Shown: positions 1-7,413, counted from the first letter of the stretch. The stretch is DNA of 13,610 nucleotides from JBBRRP01 sp964609655 (GCA_964609655.1 CAZSUA010000137.1:1-13610), one strand, 5' to 3'. Numbers and translations: made by a program. Notes: a model not told the origin generated them from the letters alone.

Positions 1-92
1 GTGCAAGCTGGGGGCCCCTCGACCCGGACCGCGCGCTGCGTCGGCGGTGGTGGTGGCGGTGGCGGTGGCGGCACGGACGGCTGCTCACACAA
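1..92 (-). pseudogene. In-frame continuation of the lectin lipoprotein beyond its TAA stop
   Basis: Reading on past the TAA at 93-95 in the same minus-strand frame gives LCEQPSV, then ten consecutive prolines, then TQRAVRVEGPPAC, open to the window edge. LCE is the expected closing strand of a C-type lectin domain, and its cysteine would pair with Cys775 of domain 2. The family pattern C-x(5,6)-aromatic/aliphatic-aliphatic-C is completed only if the stop is read as an amino acid, for example Tyr (TAT or TAC, one base from TAA). The simplest reading is a nonsense mutation, or a base error, in a longer gene. The other strand reads as polyglycine and is taken to be its shadow. Confidence 0.6.
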
Positions 93-2672
93 TTAGCCGT
101 GATCCTCAGTGCAAGTTCCTATCACCCAATTCCCTTGAGCATCGATGCTCAGGCAATCACTCACGCCGGGAACACCTGGGGGCACCGCAACACCGCGGGC
201 CACGCCAAGATACTGTGACGGTGTAGCGGTTGCCATGCCTACCCAAACCTCGGGGCAGGCGTCTGAGTCCCCGAGCATGCCGGCCAGGAAGTCGTTCTCC
301 GAGATGGTGTTGATCGTGGCCAAATCCCACCCGGCCCCACGAGCCTCACACTCTGTCTTGGCGTCACTCCATCCCAACAGTGTATCTGGATCAAGCCAGT
401 AGCAACTGCCATTCAAGCCCGGGATCTCATCAGGAGCACAGCGGCCTTGAGCCGGAGCCTTAAGCGGCATTTCGCACACGTGGCTGAAACTTGGGTCTGC
501 GTGAGTGCAAGCAACATCGCGCCAGCGCGTGCCCGAAAACGACTGAAGCGTATATGTGCAGTTTTCAGCGGTACCCCCGCTGGGCTGGGTCGGGTCCCAA
601 TCGCTCCAGGCGCTGCACGAGTTGTTTCTCCAGTGCCAGTCATCTTCGAACTGATAGTCACTGAGCCCGAGAATGTAACTTTGGTTTGGCCAAGTGTTGG
701 CCAGGAAATCGCGCTCTTCTTGTCGGTTCAAGGAGACCAAGTCTGCACCCAGCGCTACACACTTGGCTCGCTTACTGCCGGTCCCGGTAATTTTTGTTGG
801 ACTCCCATGGAAGTTCACGTAGCACTTGTTTCCCCATTGCACCCAAGGCGCCTGGGTCGTCGGATTCACGTCATACGGGTGATTGACCGGGGGCGGGCAC
901 GTCGGAAGAATATTCGCCGGTGGATTGGGGTCGACGGGCGGCTGCGGTGGGTTGGGTGGTGGCCTCAACGCCACTCGACCGTACGGCGGATTTCCTGCAG
1001 AGGCGCCGTCGGACAGCGACATCTGATATATCTGCGCGGGGCTGAGGACACCGCGATAGATGCTCACGTCGTCGATAGCCCCGTTGAAAGCTGACCCCGA
1101 CGGGGACGTGTTTCCGATGCTGAATGGTCGTGCTCCCGCGCCGAGCGTCATGACCGCGTTGTGGGCAGCTGATTCAGTCTCGTAGCCGTCTACGTACACG
1201 CGCAGGGCACCGCTTGCACCATCCCAGGTGAACGCCACGTGATGCCAATTCTTATCTTGAGGCGTCACGGTCGAGTTATAGCTTGTGAGGGCGCCGGCCG
1301 CCGCCAGAGCCACTTGAAGCCGTCCCGCCGCCGTTCGCCGAATCTCCCAGCCTTTGAAACTAGCAGCATCCAGATGCGAAACCAGACCCCCTTCGTACTG
1401 GCTATCGCCGTCATCCTTCATCCAGAAGGCGACGCTCAATGCCGTGGTGTCACCTAAGTCGATGCTCGGCGCTGCGGCAACCGTGGGACCGATGGGCGAT
1501 ATCAAGAGCGCGCCACCCAGCCTTCCTGGGGGCCACGCGGCTCCTGCGGTAACTGCTAGATCCTTTGCCGCGCCGCCTACGTCGATCGCCGAAAGAGAAT
1601 TGGTGCCCTCGTCCAGAGGCCAACGCGCCAGCAGCTTAGTGCCCACGTTCTGGGTGCCTCGAAGCGGAATGCTGCATGTTCCCGGAAAAGTCCCGCTGGC
1701 GGCTCCGGCCTGGCAGATCGCCGAGTTGCAGGCTCCATCCTGAAATATAGACCAATTGTTGTTAGGCTCGCATTCAGGTTTCTGCAATCCATCTTGGGGA
1801 TTCACCATGATCTCGCTGCCGTTGGCGATTGCGCCGCAGCCCATCACTTCAATGCACCTGCCGGGTGCGATAACCTGAGGTGTGAGGCAGACCGCGGATG
1901 CGGCGGCGGTGGAGGGATTGAGAGAGCGAATCTGGCCAGCGGCAAGCACGACAATCTTAACGCCCGCTGGCGCCGACTGTGATCCGCGATTGCACACCGG
2001 AATGACGCTCGTCTGCCCATCCTTGCAGGTTGGAGCAATGATAAGGTCGACCGTGGCGCAACTGACGTCTGTCTCGTCGGAAACATGTCGAACGCAAGTG
2101 TGCACCACCGGATCGCATTCAAGCCCGCCTTGACAGTCAGCCACCGTAGTACAGGGCTGCACCCTCACGTTGGTATCGGGCGGGTAGTTGAGAACCGAGC
2201 CGGTTTTCCAGAAAGGCGCAGGCGCAGGGCCGAGAGTATAGGGTGGCGTCGTATCCTTACCGACGAGCCGACAATCGGGGTCGCACAGATTCTGGGCGCA
2301 CTTCACCGCTTTCGGAAGCGCGAGCGCCCTGAAATGAGAACCTGAAGTTGTGACGGTTATGGGCAGGTCAAACTTCGAGGTCCCCTGACAGGGGCCCCAG
2401 TTACCTCCTTCGCATAATTGCGAACCTTTTATACAGTTGACGACATCATCGTGCTTCGCGAGCGTCACCCCGCACTCCTTTCGCTCCCCGTTTCGACAAG
2501 GTGCGGCCCCAGCAACGACATTGGCGGAGGAGCCTTGCAATTGGGCCAACTGCAGCGAGGGCTTGTCGGAGCACCCGAACGTCAGTCCAACCACCAAAAG
2601 CCCAACCGCTATAAGGGACCCGACGACGGGTGGCCGAGCGCGCGGAGACCTAGACTGCGTTGCAGGATCCAT
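93..2672 (-). CDS. Secreted lipoprotein with LamG and two C-type lectin domains, interrupted by a stop codon
   Basis: This 859-residue protein is probably a surface-exposed, carbohydrate-binding lipoprotein. Residues 12-34 form a hydrophobic signal ending in LTFGC, a somewhat atypical lipobox with Cys34 as the likely lipidated residue. Residues 59-210 are cysteine-rich. Residues 208-300 resemble a CARDB-like beta domain. Residues 347-555 match the LamG/concanavalin-like fold (WPLDEG, AFWMKDD, WHHVAFTWDG, VYVDG, GAIDDVSIY). A proline-rich linker spans 571-595. Lectin domain 1 is about 608-737 (WGNKCY, QPS near residue 696, WRDVAC, HVCE); lectin domain 2 is about 745-859 (NGSCYWL, GWSDAKTEC). 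Domain 2 stops at GTCTEDHG before its final cysteine, and the missing LCE follows directly after the TAA (see the next entry). The start is the only ATG before the signal; the ribosome-binding site is weak. The gene lies downstream of tRNA-Leu on the same strand. The ligand is unknown. Confidence 0.85.
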   Translation of the reverse strand: MDPATQSRSPRARPPVVGSLIAVGLLVVGLTFGCSDKPSLQLAQLQGSSANVVAGAAPCRNGERKECGVTLAKHDDVVNCIKGSQLCEGGNWGPCQGTSKFDLPITVTTSGSHFRALALPKAVKCAQNLCDPDCRLVGKDTTPPYTLGPAPAPFWKTGSVLNYPPDTNVRVQPCTTVADCQGGLECDPVVHTCVRHVSDETDVSCATVDLIIAPTCKDGQTSVIPVCNRGSQSAPAGVKIVVLAAGQIRSLNPSTAAASAVCLTPQVIAPGRCIEVMGCGAIANGSEIMVNPQDGLQKPECEPNNNWSIFQDGACNSAICQAGAASGTFPGTCSIPLRGTQNVGTKLLARWPLDEGTNSLSAIDVGGAAKDLAVTAGAAWPPGRLGGALLISPIGPTVAAAPSIDLGDTTALSVAFWMKDDGDSQYEGGLVSHLDAASFKGWEIRRTAAGRLQVALAAAGALTSYNSTVTPQDKNWHHVAFTWDGASGALRVYVDGYETESAAHNAVMTLGAGARPFSIGNTSPSGSAFNGAIDDVSIYRGVLSPAQIYQMSLSDGASAGNPPYGRVALRPPPNPPQPPVDPNPPANILPTCPPPVNHPYDVNPTTQAPWVQWGNKCYVNFHGSPTKITGTGSKRAKCVALGADLVSLNRQEERDFLANTWPNQSYILGLSDYQFEDDWHWRNNSCSAWSDWDPTQPSGGTAENCTYTLQSFSGTRWRDVACTHADPSFSHVCEMPLKAPAQGRCAPDEIPGLNGSCYWLDPDTLLGWSDAKTECEARGAGWDLATINTISENDFLAGMLGDSDACPEVWVGMATATPSQYLGVARGVAVPPGVPGVSDCLSIDAQGNWVIGTCTEDHG

Positions 2673-2768
2673 AATTCAGCCCAAGGCAAGAGAAGCCAAC
2701 GGCGGAGGCTAGCACATTGTGGCGGCGGGCCGAACATTCAAGCGCGCCGTAATCCAGTGTATTTTGGG

Positions 2769-2849
2769 TGGCCCCTGCCAGACTTGAACTGGCACTCCGT
2801 GAGGAAAGGGATTTTAAATCCCCCGTGTCTGCCGTTCCACCAAGGGGCC
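2769..2849 (-). tRNA. tRNA-Leu (anticodon UAA)
   Basis: The reverse strand folds as a class II tRNA. The 7-bp acceptor stem is GGCCCCT/AGGGGCC with discriminator A at 2769. The D arm contains GTGGAACGGCAGACAC. The anticodon stem GGGGA/TCCCT encloses the loop TTTAAAA, with anticodon TAA at 2816-2814. A variable arm with the short stem CTC-ACG-GAG follows, then the T arm GCCAG-TTCAAGT-CTGGC. The long variable arm and anticodon assign it to leucine, reading UUA and UUG. The 3' CCA is not encoded (CCC follows), so it must be added after transcription. Confidence 0.95.
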
Positions 2850-2881
2850 GTTGGGGGCACCCTTAGCGCAACTTGAGGCGA

Positions 2882-2917
2882 CTGTCTTGAGGCATTGGAA
2901 CGGCATTCCAACGACAG
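2882..2917. repeat. Nested inverted repeat between tRNA-Leu and the lipoprotein gene
   Basis: A perfect 6-bp inverted repeat, TTGGAA-CGGCA-TTCCAA, lies at 2895-2911. It is flanked asymmetrically by CTGTC (2882-2886) and GACAG (2913-2917). It is 33 bp or more upstream of the tRNA 5' end and about 100 bp upstream of the start of the divergent lipoprotein gene, so it could be an operator or a leader hairpin. Nothing else was recognised in the rest of 2850-3010. Confidence 0.35.
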
Positions 2918-3010
2918 CGCTCAGCTTGCCTCGTGGCCGCGATGGGGAGCGCCTTCGTGGGTTCCCTGACGACGAAAACTGTGAAAAGCTTGCACCGGGA
3001 AAACCAAACC

Positions 3011-3487
3011 ATGCGAACGAGCACGAAATTATACCTGGTAGCGGGCGCCTCGGCGCTCGTGTTGGCAGTTGGCTGCACGCTCATCACCGACGTCGATCGC
3101 GACAAGATCGGCGCGAGTTCCGGCAGTGGCGGCATGGTCGGCGCGAGTGGCGGCACCCCGAGCACAACCGGCGGGGCCGTGGGTACTACTGGCGGTGCTC
3201 AAGTGACCGGCGGAACGGGAATGATCGGAGGAAACGGCGGAGTTGCTGGGAATATGTCCGGTGGAGCTGCCGGTCAGGCTGGAATCGGTCAAGCGGGATC
3301 CAGCGGTGCAGCCACCGGCGGAACTACCACCGGAGGTGCAGCTTCCGGCGGCGCTGCAACGGGCGGAACCACCACCGGAGGTGCAGCTTCCGGCGGCGCT
3401 GCAACGGGCGGGACGACCACCGGAGGAGCAACCACTGGCGGTGCGGCTGGTGCTTCCGGAGCAGCTGGCGCTTCCGGAAGTAATTGA
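3011..3487 (+). CDS. Small Gly/Ala/Thr-rich repeat lipoprotein
   Basis: This is a 158-residue predicted lipoprotein of unknown function. Residues 8-22 form a hydrophobic signal ending in LAVGC, giving Cys22 as the probable lipid-modified residue. After a short segment (TLITDVDRDKIG) the whole mature chain is low-complexity Gly, Ala, Thr and Ser. It includes two nearly perfect copies of a 15-residue unit (GGAASGGAATGGTTT). No enzymatic domain is visible; such chains usually act as flexible surface tethers, which is inference. The ATG at 3011 was chosen over an in-frame ATG at 2933 because the signal peptide begins there and GGGA at 2997-3000 sits about 10 bases upstream. The same kind of Cys-then-Gly-rich tail occurs at the N-terminus of larger myxobacterial lipoproteins, but here the frame simply ends. 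It is transcribed away from the tRNA. Confidence 0.75.
   Translation: MRTSTKLYLVAGASALVLAVGCTLITDVDRDKIGASSGSGGMVGASGGTPSTTGGAVGTTGGAQVTGGTGMIGGNGGVAGNMSGGAAGQAGIGQAGSSGAATGGTTTGGAASGGAATGGTTTGGAASGGAATGGTTTGGATTGGAAGASGAAGASGSN
3331..3420 (+). repeat. 45-bp tandem repeat inside the lipoprotein gene
   Basis: Two adjacent 45-bp copies (3331-3375 and 3376-3420) differ at only 2 positions. Degenerate partial copies flank them, from about 3310 and up to about 3440. The unit is exactly 15 codons, so copy-number change would alter protein length without breaking the frame. Confidence 0.9.
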
Positions 3488-3575
3488 ATTAAAAGAACAA
3501 TAAGGTTGCCTGGGGATCGAATGCCGACGATCGCGAACGCGCGGCTGCGAGGTTCATTGTGTCTTCCGCCAAATC

Positions 3576-3608
3576 GAATTTGAAAGTCGTTTTCAATTGA
3601 GCTAGAGT
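3576..3608 (+). promoter_or_regulatory. Probable Fur-type operator overlapping the feoAB promoter
   Basis: The palindrome TGAAAGTCGTTTTCA at 3581-3595 (TGAAA-5-TTTCA) lies in an AT-rich patch extending to about 3576-3599, within otherwise GC-rich DNA. It resembles the 7-1-7 TGATAAT-type Fur box. A sigma70-like promoter overlaps it: TTGAAA at 3580-3585, a 17-base spacer, then TAGAGT at 3603-3608. A repressor on the palindrome would cover the -35 region. Being directly ahead of ferrous iron transport genes makes Fur the natural candidate. The predicted transcript start near 3615 would leave almost no leader before the feoA ATG. Confidence 0.55.
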
Positions 3609-3618
3609 GCTCAGGACG

Positions 3619-3915
3619 ATGAACCTCGGCGAAGTCCACGTAGGCCAAGCGGTGACGATTCAGAATGTTGGGGGCGCACGCGGCTTTCGGCGGCGCTTGA
3701 TGGAGCTCGGGTTGATCCCAGGCACCTCTGTGCAGGTTGTCGCGGTGGCGCCGCTGGGAGATCCCCTGAAGCTTCGGGTGCGGGGGTGCACGCTCTCGAT
3801 TCGGCGTGCCGAGGCCTGTTCGATCGATGTGAGCGGTGTGAACGGTGCGGCACAGCCCGTTGCTCCCGCTGCAACCATGAGCGCTGCCCGTCTTGAGGTT
3901 GGGATCGGCGTTTGA
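3619..3915 (+). CDS. feoA: FeoA, ferrous iron transport accessory protein
   Basis: This is a 98-residue cytoplasmic protein with the FeoA SH3-like fold, thought to assist or regulate FeoB. The family core is clear: MNLGEVHVGQ at the N-terminus, RRLMELGLIPG at about 25-35, APLGDPL at about 44-50, and a final beta strand around LSIRRAEA (59-66). About 28 low-complexity residues follow the usual roughly 75-residue domain. The ATG at 3619 is preferred because the family begins close to this point and the predicted promoter places transcription start just before it. A GTG at 3607 in the same frame, adding MLRT, cannot be excluded. The last four bases overlap the feoB start (TTGA), indicating translational coupling. 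No feoC was found. Confidence 0.9.
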   Translation: MNLGEVHVGQAVTIQNVGGARGFRRRLMELGLIPGTSVQVVAVAPLGDPLKLRVRGCTLSIRRAEACSIDVSGVNGAAQPVAPAATMSAARLEVGIGV

Positions 3916-6089
3916 CCTCACAGGCCAGCGTTTCAACTACAGTTTCTCCGCGTCCGACAGTGGTGATTGTTGGCAATCCCAACGTCGGCAAAACGAGCCT
4001 ATTCAATCGCCTTACCGGACAGAGCGCGCGCGTCGGGAACTATCCTGGCATCACGGTTGAGCGGCTCGTAGGAACGCTCAGTTCCCCGCTGCGAGGCAAT
4101 GGGCTCGCACCTGAAGTGGTTGATATTCCGGGAACCTACTCGCTGGCAGCACGTTCTCCGGAAGAACAAATCGCCATTGGGGCGATCTTGGGACTTTTCG
4201 CGCACGCCAAACCCGATCTCGTCGTCTTCGTGGTGGACGCCGGGCAGCTCGTGCGAAACCTGTACTTGGCTCTTCAGCTGGTGGAGCTCCAAGTACCGCT
4301 CGTGATCGCGCTCAACATGGTGGATGAGGTCAGCGATGATCCGCCCAACGCCGCGTCAATTTCACAGCTCTTTCGAGTTCCCTGCATCGCCACTAACGGG
4401 CGTACCGGCGCTGGCGTGCAAGAGCTCAAAGGCGCCATTCTCGATGCACTCGACGCCCGCCCGACGGGCCGTGCGGAGGTTGCCTATCCGCCAGAGCTCA
4501 AGAAAGATCGCGATCGTGTCGCCGACGCTTTACCCAAGGCTTGGCGCAGCTCGGTGGAGCGTGACCGCGCGCTGGCACTCTGGGCGCTCTCCAGCGTTGA
4601 TGAAGACGACGAGCTTTCTGATATCGATCCCACGCTTCGACAACGCTGCTTGGATGTACGCAACGACGCTGTAGGGCGGGACCTGGATCAAGAAATCATT
4701 GTTTCGCGCTACGCGTTCTTGGATGCGCACGAGCGCACACTCTACCAAAATCCGATGGCTCGAGCTCAAAAGGAGAGAGCCTCTGAGCGCGTCGATCGGT
4801 TTCTTCTGCACCCGTTCTTTGGGTTTGCCTTCTTTATCTTGGTGATGCTCCTGGTCTTTCAGGCGTTGTTCAGCTGGTCTGAGCCGGCCATCAGTTTGAT
4901 TGAGCAAATGGTGGTGCTCGCCCAAGAGCTCGCAGGAAAATGGCTGCCGGAGGGCTTCTTTCGAGCCCTTCTGACCGAGGGCGTGCTTGGCGGAGTGGGC
5001 AACGTGATCGTTTTTATCCCACAGATTGCGCTGCTATTTCTGTTCATCGGGCTTTTGGAAGATTCTGGCTACATGGCGCGTGTGGCGTACCTCATGGACC
5101 GCATTATGAAGGCGCTCGGCCTGCATGGGCGCGCGTTTGTGCCGATGCTCTCGGGTTTTGCTTGCGCCGTGCCCGCCATCTTGGCGACTCGCACCATGGA
5201 GCGAAAACGGGACCGCCTGCTGACCATGTTGGTGGTGCCGCTCATGACCTGCTCGGCGCGGCTCCCGGTTTACACCTTGATCGTGGGTGCGCTCTTTCCT
5301 AAAACGTTCGGTTGGTTTCCCGTGCAAGCAGGGCTCATGGTGGCCCTGTACGTGTTCGCGTTGGTGATGACGCTATTCTGCGCATGGGTGTTGGGGCGCA
5401 CGGTCGTGCGCGGGCGACGCATCCCGCTCATCTTGGAGCTTCCCCCGTACCGCCTGCCCCAGCTGCCGATCGTGCTCAAAATGGTGGGGCAGCGCTCGCT
5501 CTCGTTCTTGCGCGAGGCTGGAGGCGTGATCTTGGTGTGCACCATTGCACTTTGGATCCTGCTCTCTTTTCCCCAAATTCCGAGCACAGCCAACGTGACC
5601 CACACAGCCAACATTGCCGATTCCGCAGAAATGCTTCACGCGCAAGAAAACGAGCGGGCACACCTGCAGTTGGAACAGAGCTATGGCGGGCGCCTGGGGA
5701 AGTTTCTGGAGCCTGCCATTCAACCACTCGGCTTCGATTGGAAAATCGGCGTGGGCTTGATCGGTGCCTTTGCAGCACGCGAGGTGTTCGTGTCGACGTT
5801 GGGGCTAGTCTATGGGATCGGCGATCTAGATGATGAAGCCTTGCCGCTCCGTGAACGCATTCGAAATGAGCGAAATCCTTCCGGGGGCCCGCGCTACACG
5901 CCGTTGATGGGTCTTTCGCTCTTGGTCTTTTTTGCACTGGCCTGTCAGTGCATGAGCACACTCGCGGTGGTCCAAAGAGAAACGAAGAGCTGGCGCTGGC
6001 CCGCCTTCATGTTGGCCTACATGACAGCGCTCGCCTATGTCGCGAGCTTCGTGATCTACCAAGGTGGTCGTTGGATAGGTTTCAGCTAA
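3912..6089 (+). CDS. feoB: FeoB, ferrous iron transporter with G domain
   Basis: This is a 725-residue inner-membrane Fe(II) uptake protein. The N-terminal GTPase domain has G1 GNPNVGKTS (21-29), the switch region GNYPGITVE (42-50), G3 DIPG (71-74), G4 NMVD (135-138) and G5 around TNGRTG (161-166). A helical GDI-like segment follows to about 290. The transport domain starts near RVDRFLLHPFFGFAFF (293-308). It contains both Gate regions, the first around GYMARVAYLMDR and SGFACAVPAILATRT, the second around GAFAAREVFVSTLGLVYG, and several hydrophobic helices to the C-terminus. Length is usual for the family. The start is TTG, overlapping the feoA stop in TTGA; no ATG or GTG exists between it and the first G-domain strand. 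It is the second gene of the feo operon, probably under the control of the upstream Fur-like site. Confidence 0.97.
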   Translation: MTSQASVSTTVSPRPTVVIVGNPNVGKTSLFNRLTGQSARVGNYPGITVERLVGTLSSPLRGNGLAPEVVDIPGTYSLAARSPEEQIAIGAILGLFAHAKPDLVVFVVDAGQLVRNLYLALQLVELQVPLVIALNMVDEVSDDPPNAASISQLFRVPCIATNGRTGAGVQELKGAILDALDARPTGRAEVAYPPELKKDRDRVADALPKAWRSSVERDRALALWALSSVDEDDELSDIDPTLRQRCLDVRNDAVGRDLDQEIIVSRYAFLDAHERTLYQNPMARAQKERASERVDRFLLHPFFGFAFFILVMLLVFQALFSWSEPAISLIEQMVVLAQELAGKWLPEGFFRALLTEGVLGGVGNVIVFIPQIALLFLFIGLLEDSGYMARVAYLMDRIMKALGLHGRAFVPMLSGFACAVPAILATRTMERKRDRLLTMLVVPLMTCSARLPVYTLIVGALFPKTFGWFPVQAGLMVALYVFALVMTLFCAWVLGRTVVRGRRIPLILELPPYRLPQLPIVLKMVGQRSLSFLREAGGVILVCTIALWILLSFPQIPSTANVTHTANIADSAEMLHAQENERAHLQLEQSYGGRLGKFLEPAIQPLGFDWKIGVGLIGAFAAREVFVSTLGLVYGIGDLDDEALPLRERIRNERNPSGGPRYTPLMGLSLLVFFALACQCMSTLAVVQRETKSWRWPAFMLAYMTALAYVASFVIYQGGRWIGFS

Positions 6090-6142
6090 CTGGGGGCACA
6101 CGGCCGTCGGAAGGGTTTCAGCTAACTCGGGGCAGGCGGCCG
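6078..6142 (+). repeat. 36-bp tandem duplication across the feoB stop codon
   Basis: GGTTTCAGCTAACT occurs at 6078-6091 and again at 6114-6127, a 36-base offset. The similarity continues so that 26 of the first 29 bases match. The first copy contains the last feoB codons and the TAA stop; the second lies in the gap before coaBC. It looks like a local slippage or duplication event that copied the gene end. Confidence 0.7.
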
Positions 6143-6162
6143 GTGTTTTCCGTGATAGAAAG

Positions 6163-6181
6163 CGGAGGATGACTTCCTCCG
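6163..6181 (+). promoter_or_regulatory. Hairpin enclosing the coaBC ribosome-binding site and start codon
   Basis: CGGAGGA (6163-6169) and TCCTCCG (6175-6181) are perfect reverse complements separated by the 5-base loop TGACT. The Shine-Dalgarno GGAGG at 6164-6168 and the A of the ATG at 6169 are in the 5' arm. In mRNA the stem would hide the initiation site. GGAGG also abuts the ATG with no spacer, itself unusual. It may limit translation or need coupling or a trans factor to open, which is inference. Confidence 0.5.
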
Positions 6182-7413
6182 GATCCCCACTGCTGGCTCC
6201 GTTCCGCGTGACACTCGGAGTTACGGGGAGCGTGGCCGCTTACAAGGCCGTGCAGTTGCTCCGATTGCTCCAGCAAGCTGGCGCGGACGTTGAGGTCATC
6301 TTGAGTGAGCGCGCGACAGAATTCGTGGGGGCCGCCACGTTCGAGGGGCTTCTAGGAAAGTCCGTGCACCAGAGCATGTTTGTGGCTGATTCACCGGGAG
6401 AAGTGCATGTCGCCCTGGCCAAGCGCTCCGATCTTATCCTCATTGCACCTGCAACGGCGGACACGCTGGCTAAGCTCGCTAGTGGTCGGGCCTCAGATCT
6501 GCTTTCGGCCACGGTATTATGCGCGTGCTGCCCGGTTTGGGTTGCGCCTGCGATGCATCCCCAGATGTGGGCGAACGCTGCGACAGCGGATAACGTTCGA
6601 AAGCTCCGAGACGTTTACGGAGTGAAGTTCATCGGTCCGGAATTCGGGGCGGTGGCTTCCGGGGATCTTGGTCTCGGTCGCATGTCAGAGCCCGAGCTCA
6701 TCGTGCAGACGCTCTTCGCGAATCAGCGCTCGCAAGATCTCTTGGGGCGGCACCTGGTGATCACGGCTGGGCCCACCGAAGAGCCACTCGATCCGGTGCG
6801 CTTCCTTGGGAATCGTTCGAGCGGCAAAACGGGCTACGCACTTGCTGCTGCTGCGCGTGCTCGCGGCGCACAGGTAACGCTCATCAGCGGACCTGTCCAT
6901 CTTGATCCCCCGGCGAACGCACGGCTCATCCAGGTAAAAACAGCGCTCGAAATGCAGACGCAACTCGACAGCGTTCTCGGAGCAGACCTCACCTTGGCTG
7001 ATGCGGTGATCATGGCGGCCGCCGTCGCAGATTTCCGTCCGGCTGTGGAAGCTACCGAAAAGCTCAAAAGGAGTGAGGCCCTTTCCTTGAACCTCGAACC
7101 GAATCCCGACATCATTCAGTCTATCGCGAAGCGTCGACGCGGACCGATGCCCCTGCTCGTGGCCTTCGCACTCGAAACCGGCACTGACGCCCAGCTTTTA
7201 GAGCACGCACGCCATAAGTTAACTTCCAAAGGGGTCGACCTCATCTGTGCCAATCTCGCAAAAGATGCGCTAGGGCAAGATACCACTCGAGCATTTTTCG
7301 TCACAGCGGAGGGCGCATCCGAGGTTCCCCTATCTTCTAAGCACGAGTTCGCAGCACACCTACTCGACAGAGTGGTCGCGAGCCTGGCGAGCGTCCGCAC
7401 CGAAACACCATGA
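6169..7413 (+). CDS. coaBC: CoaBC, bifunctional phosphopantothenoylcysteine synthetase/decarboxylase
   Basis: This 414-residue cytoplasmic enzyme joins cysteine to 4'-phosphopantothenate (CoaB) and decarboxylates the product to 4'-phosphopantetheine (CoaC), two steps of coenzyme A synthesis. The N-terminal flavoprotein domain has GVTGSVAAYK (17-26), His80 in EVHVALAK (the catalytic His position), PATADT (94-99) and PAMHPQMW (127-134). The C-terminal CoaB domain has ITAGPTEEPLDPVRFLGN, SSGKTGYALA, AAVADFRP, KLKRSE, NPDI and the ALETG segment. The length is normal. Two CoaC positions differ from E. coli Dfp: His130 replaces Asn125, and Ser164 (ASGD) replaces Cys158 of ACGD. The ATG at 6169 is the only suitable early start; a GTG at 6208 is possible but lacks a visible ribosome site. 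The stop overlaps the next gene in ATGA. Confidence 0.96.
   Translation: MTSSGSPLLAPFRVTLGVTGSVAAYKAVQLLRLLQQAGADVEVILSERATEFVGAATFEGLLGKSVHQSMFVADSPGEVHVALAKRSDLILIAPATADTLAKLASGRASDLLSATVLCACCPVWVAPAMHPQMWANAATADNVRKLRDVYGVKFIGPEFGAVASGDLGLGRMSEPELIVQTLFANQRSQDLLGRHLVITAGPTEEPLDPVRFLGNRSSGKTGYALAAAARARGAQVTLISGPVHLDPPANARLIQVKTALEMQTQLDSVLGADLTLADAVIMAAAVADFRPAVEATEKLKRSEALSLNLEPNPDIIQSIAKRRRGPMPLLVAFALETGTDAQLLEHARHKLTSKGVDLICANLAKDALGQDTTRAFFVTAEGASEVPLSSKHEFAAHLLDRVVASLASVRTETP

Noticed and set aside
1..96. Plus-strand frame ending in polyglycine then TDGCSHN and TAG, as the 3' end of a gene
   Set aside because: It is the antisense of the ten-proline run that continues the lectin lipoprotein in frame; the lectin closing motif LCE makes the minus strand the better reading.
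447..1094. 215-codon plus-strand open frame
   Set aside because: It lies wholly opposite the lectin lipoprotein, lacks any domain, and shows Arg/Ser-rich composition typical of antisense frames in GC-rich DNA.
2933..3010. Upstream start for the repeat lipoprotein at 2933
   Set aside because: It would put 26 residues before the lipoprotein signal peptide; 3011 gives a normal signal with a plausible ribosome site.
3331..3420. Possible CRISPR-like array
   Set aside because: Repeats are directly adjacent with no spacers, are in frame with a protein gene, and encode a Gly-rich chain.
3289..3936. 215-codon minus-strand open frame over the repeat lipoprotein and feoA
   Set aside because: Its Pro/Ala/Val repeat is simply the complement of the lipoprotein's Gly/Ala/Thr repeat, and it crosses the feo promoter and feoA.
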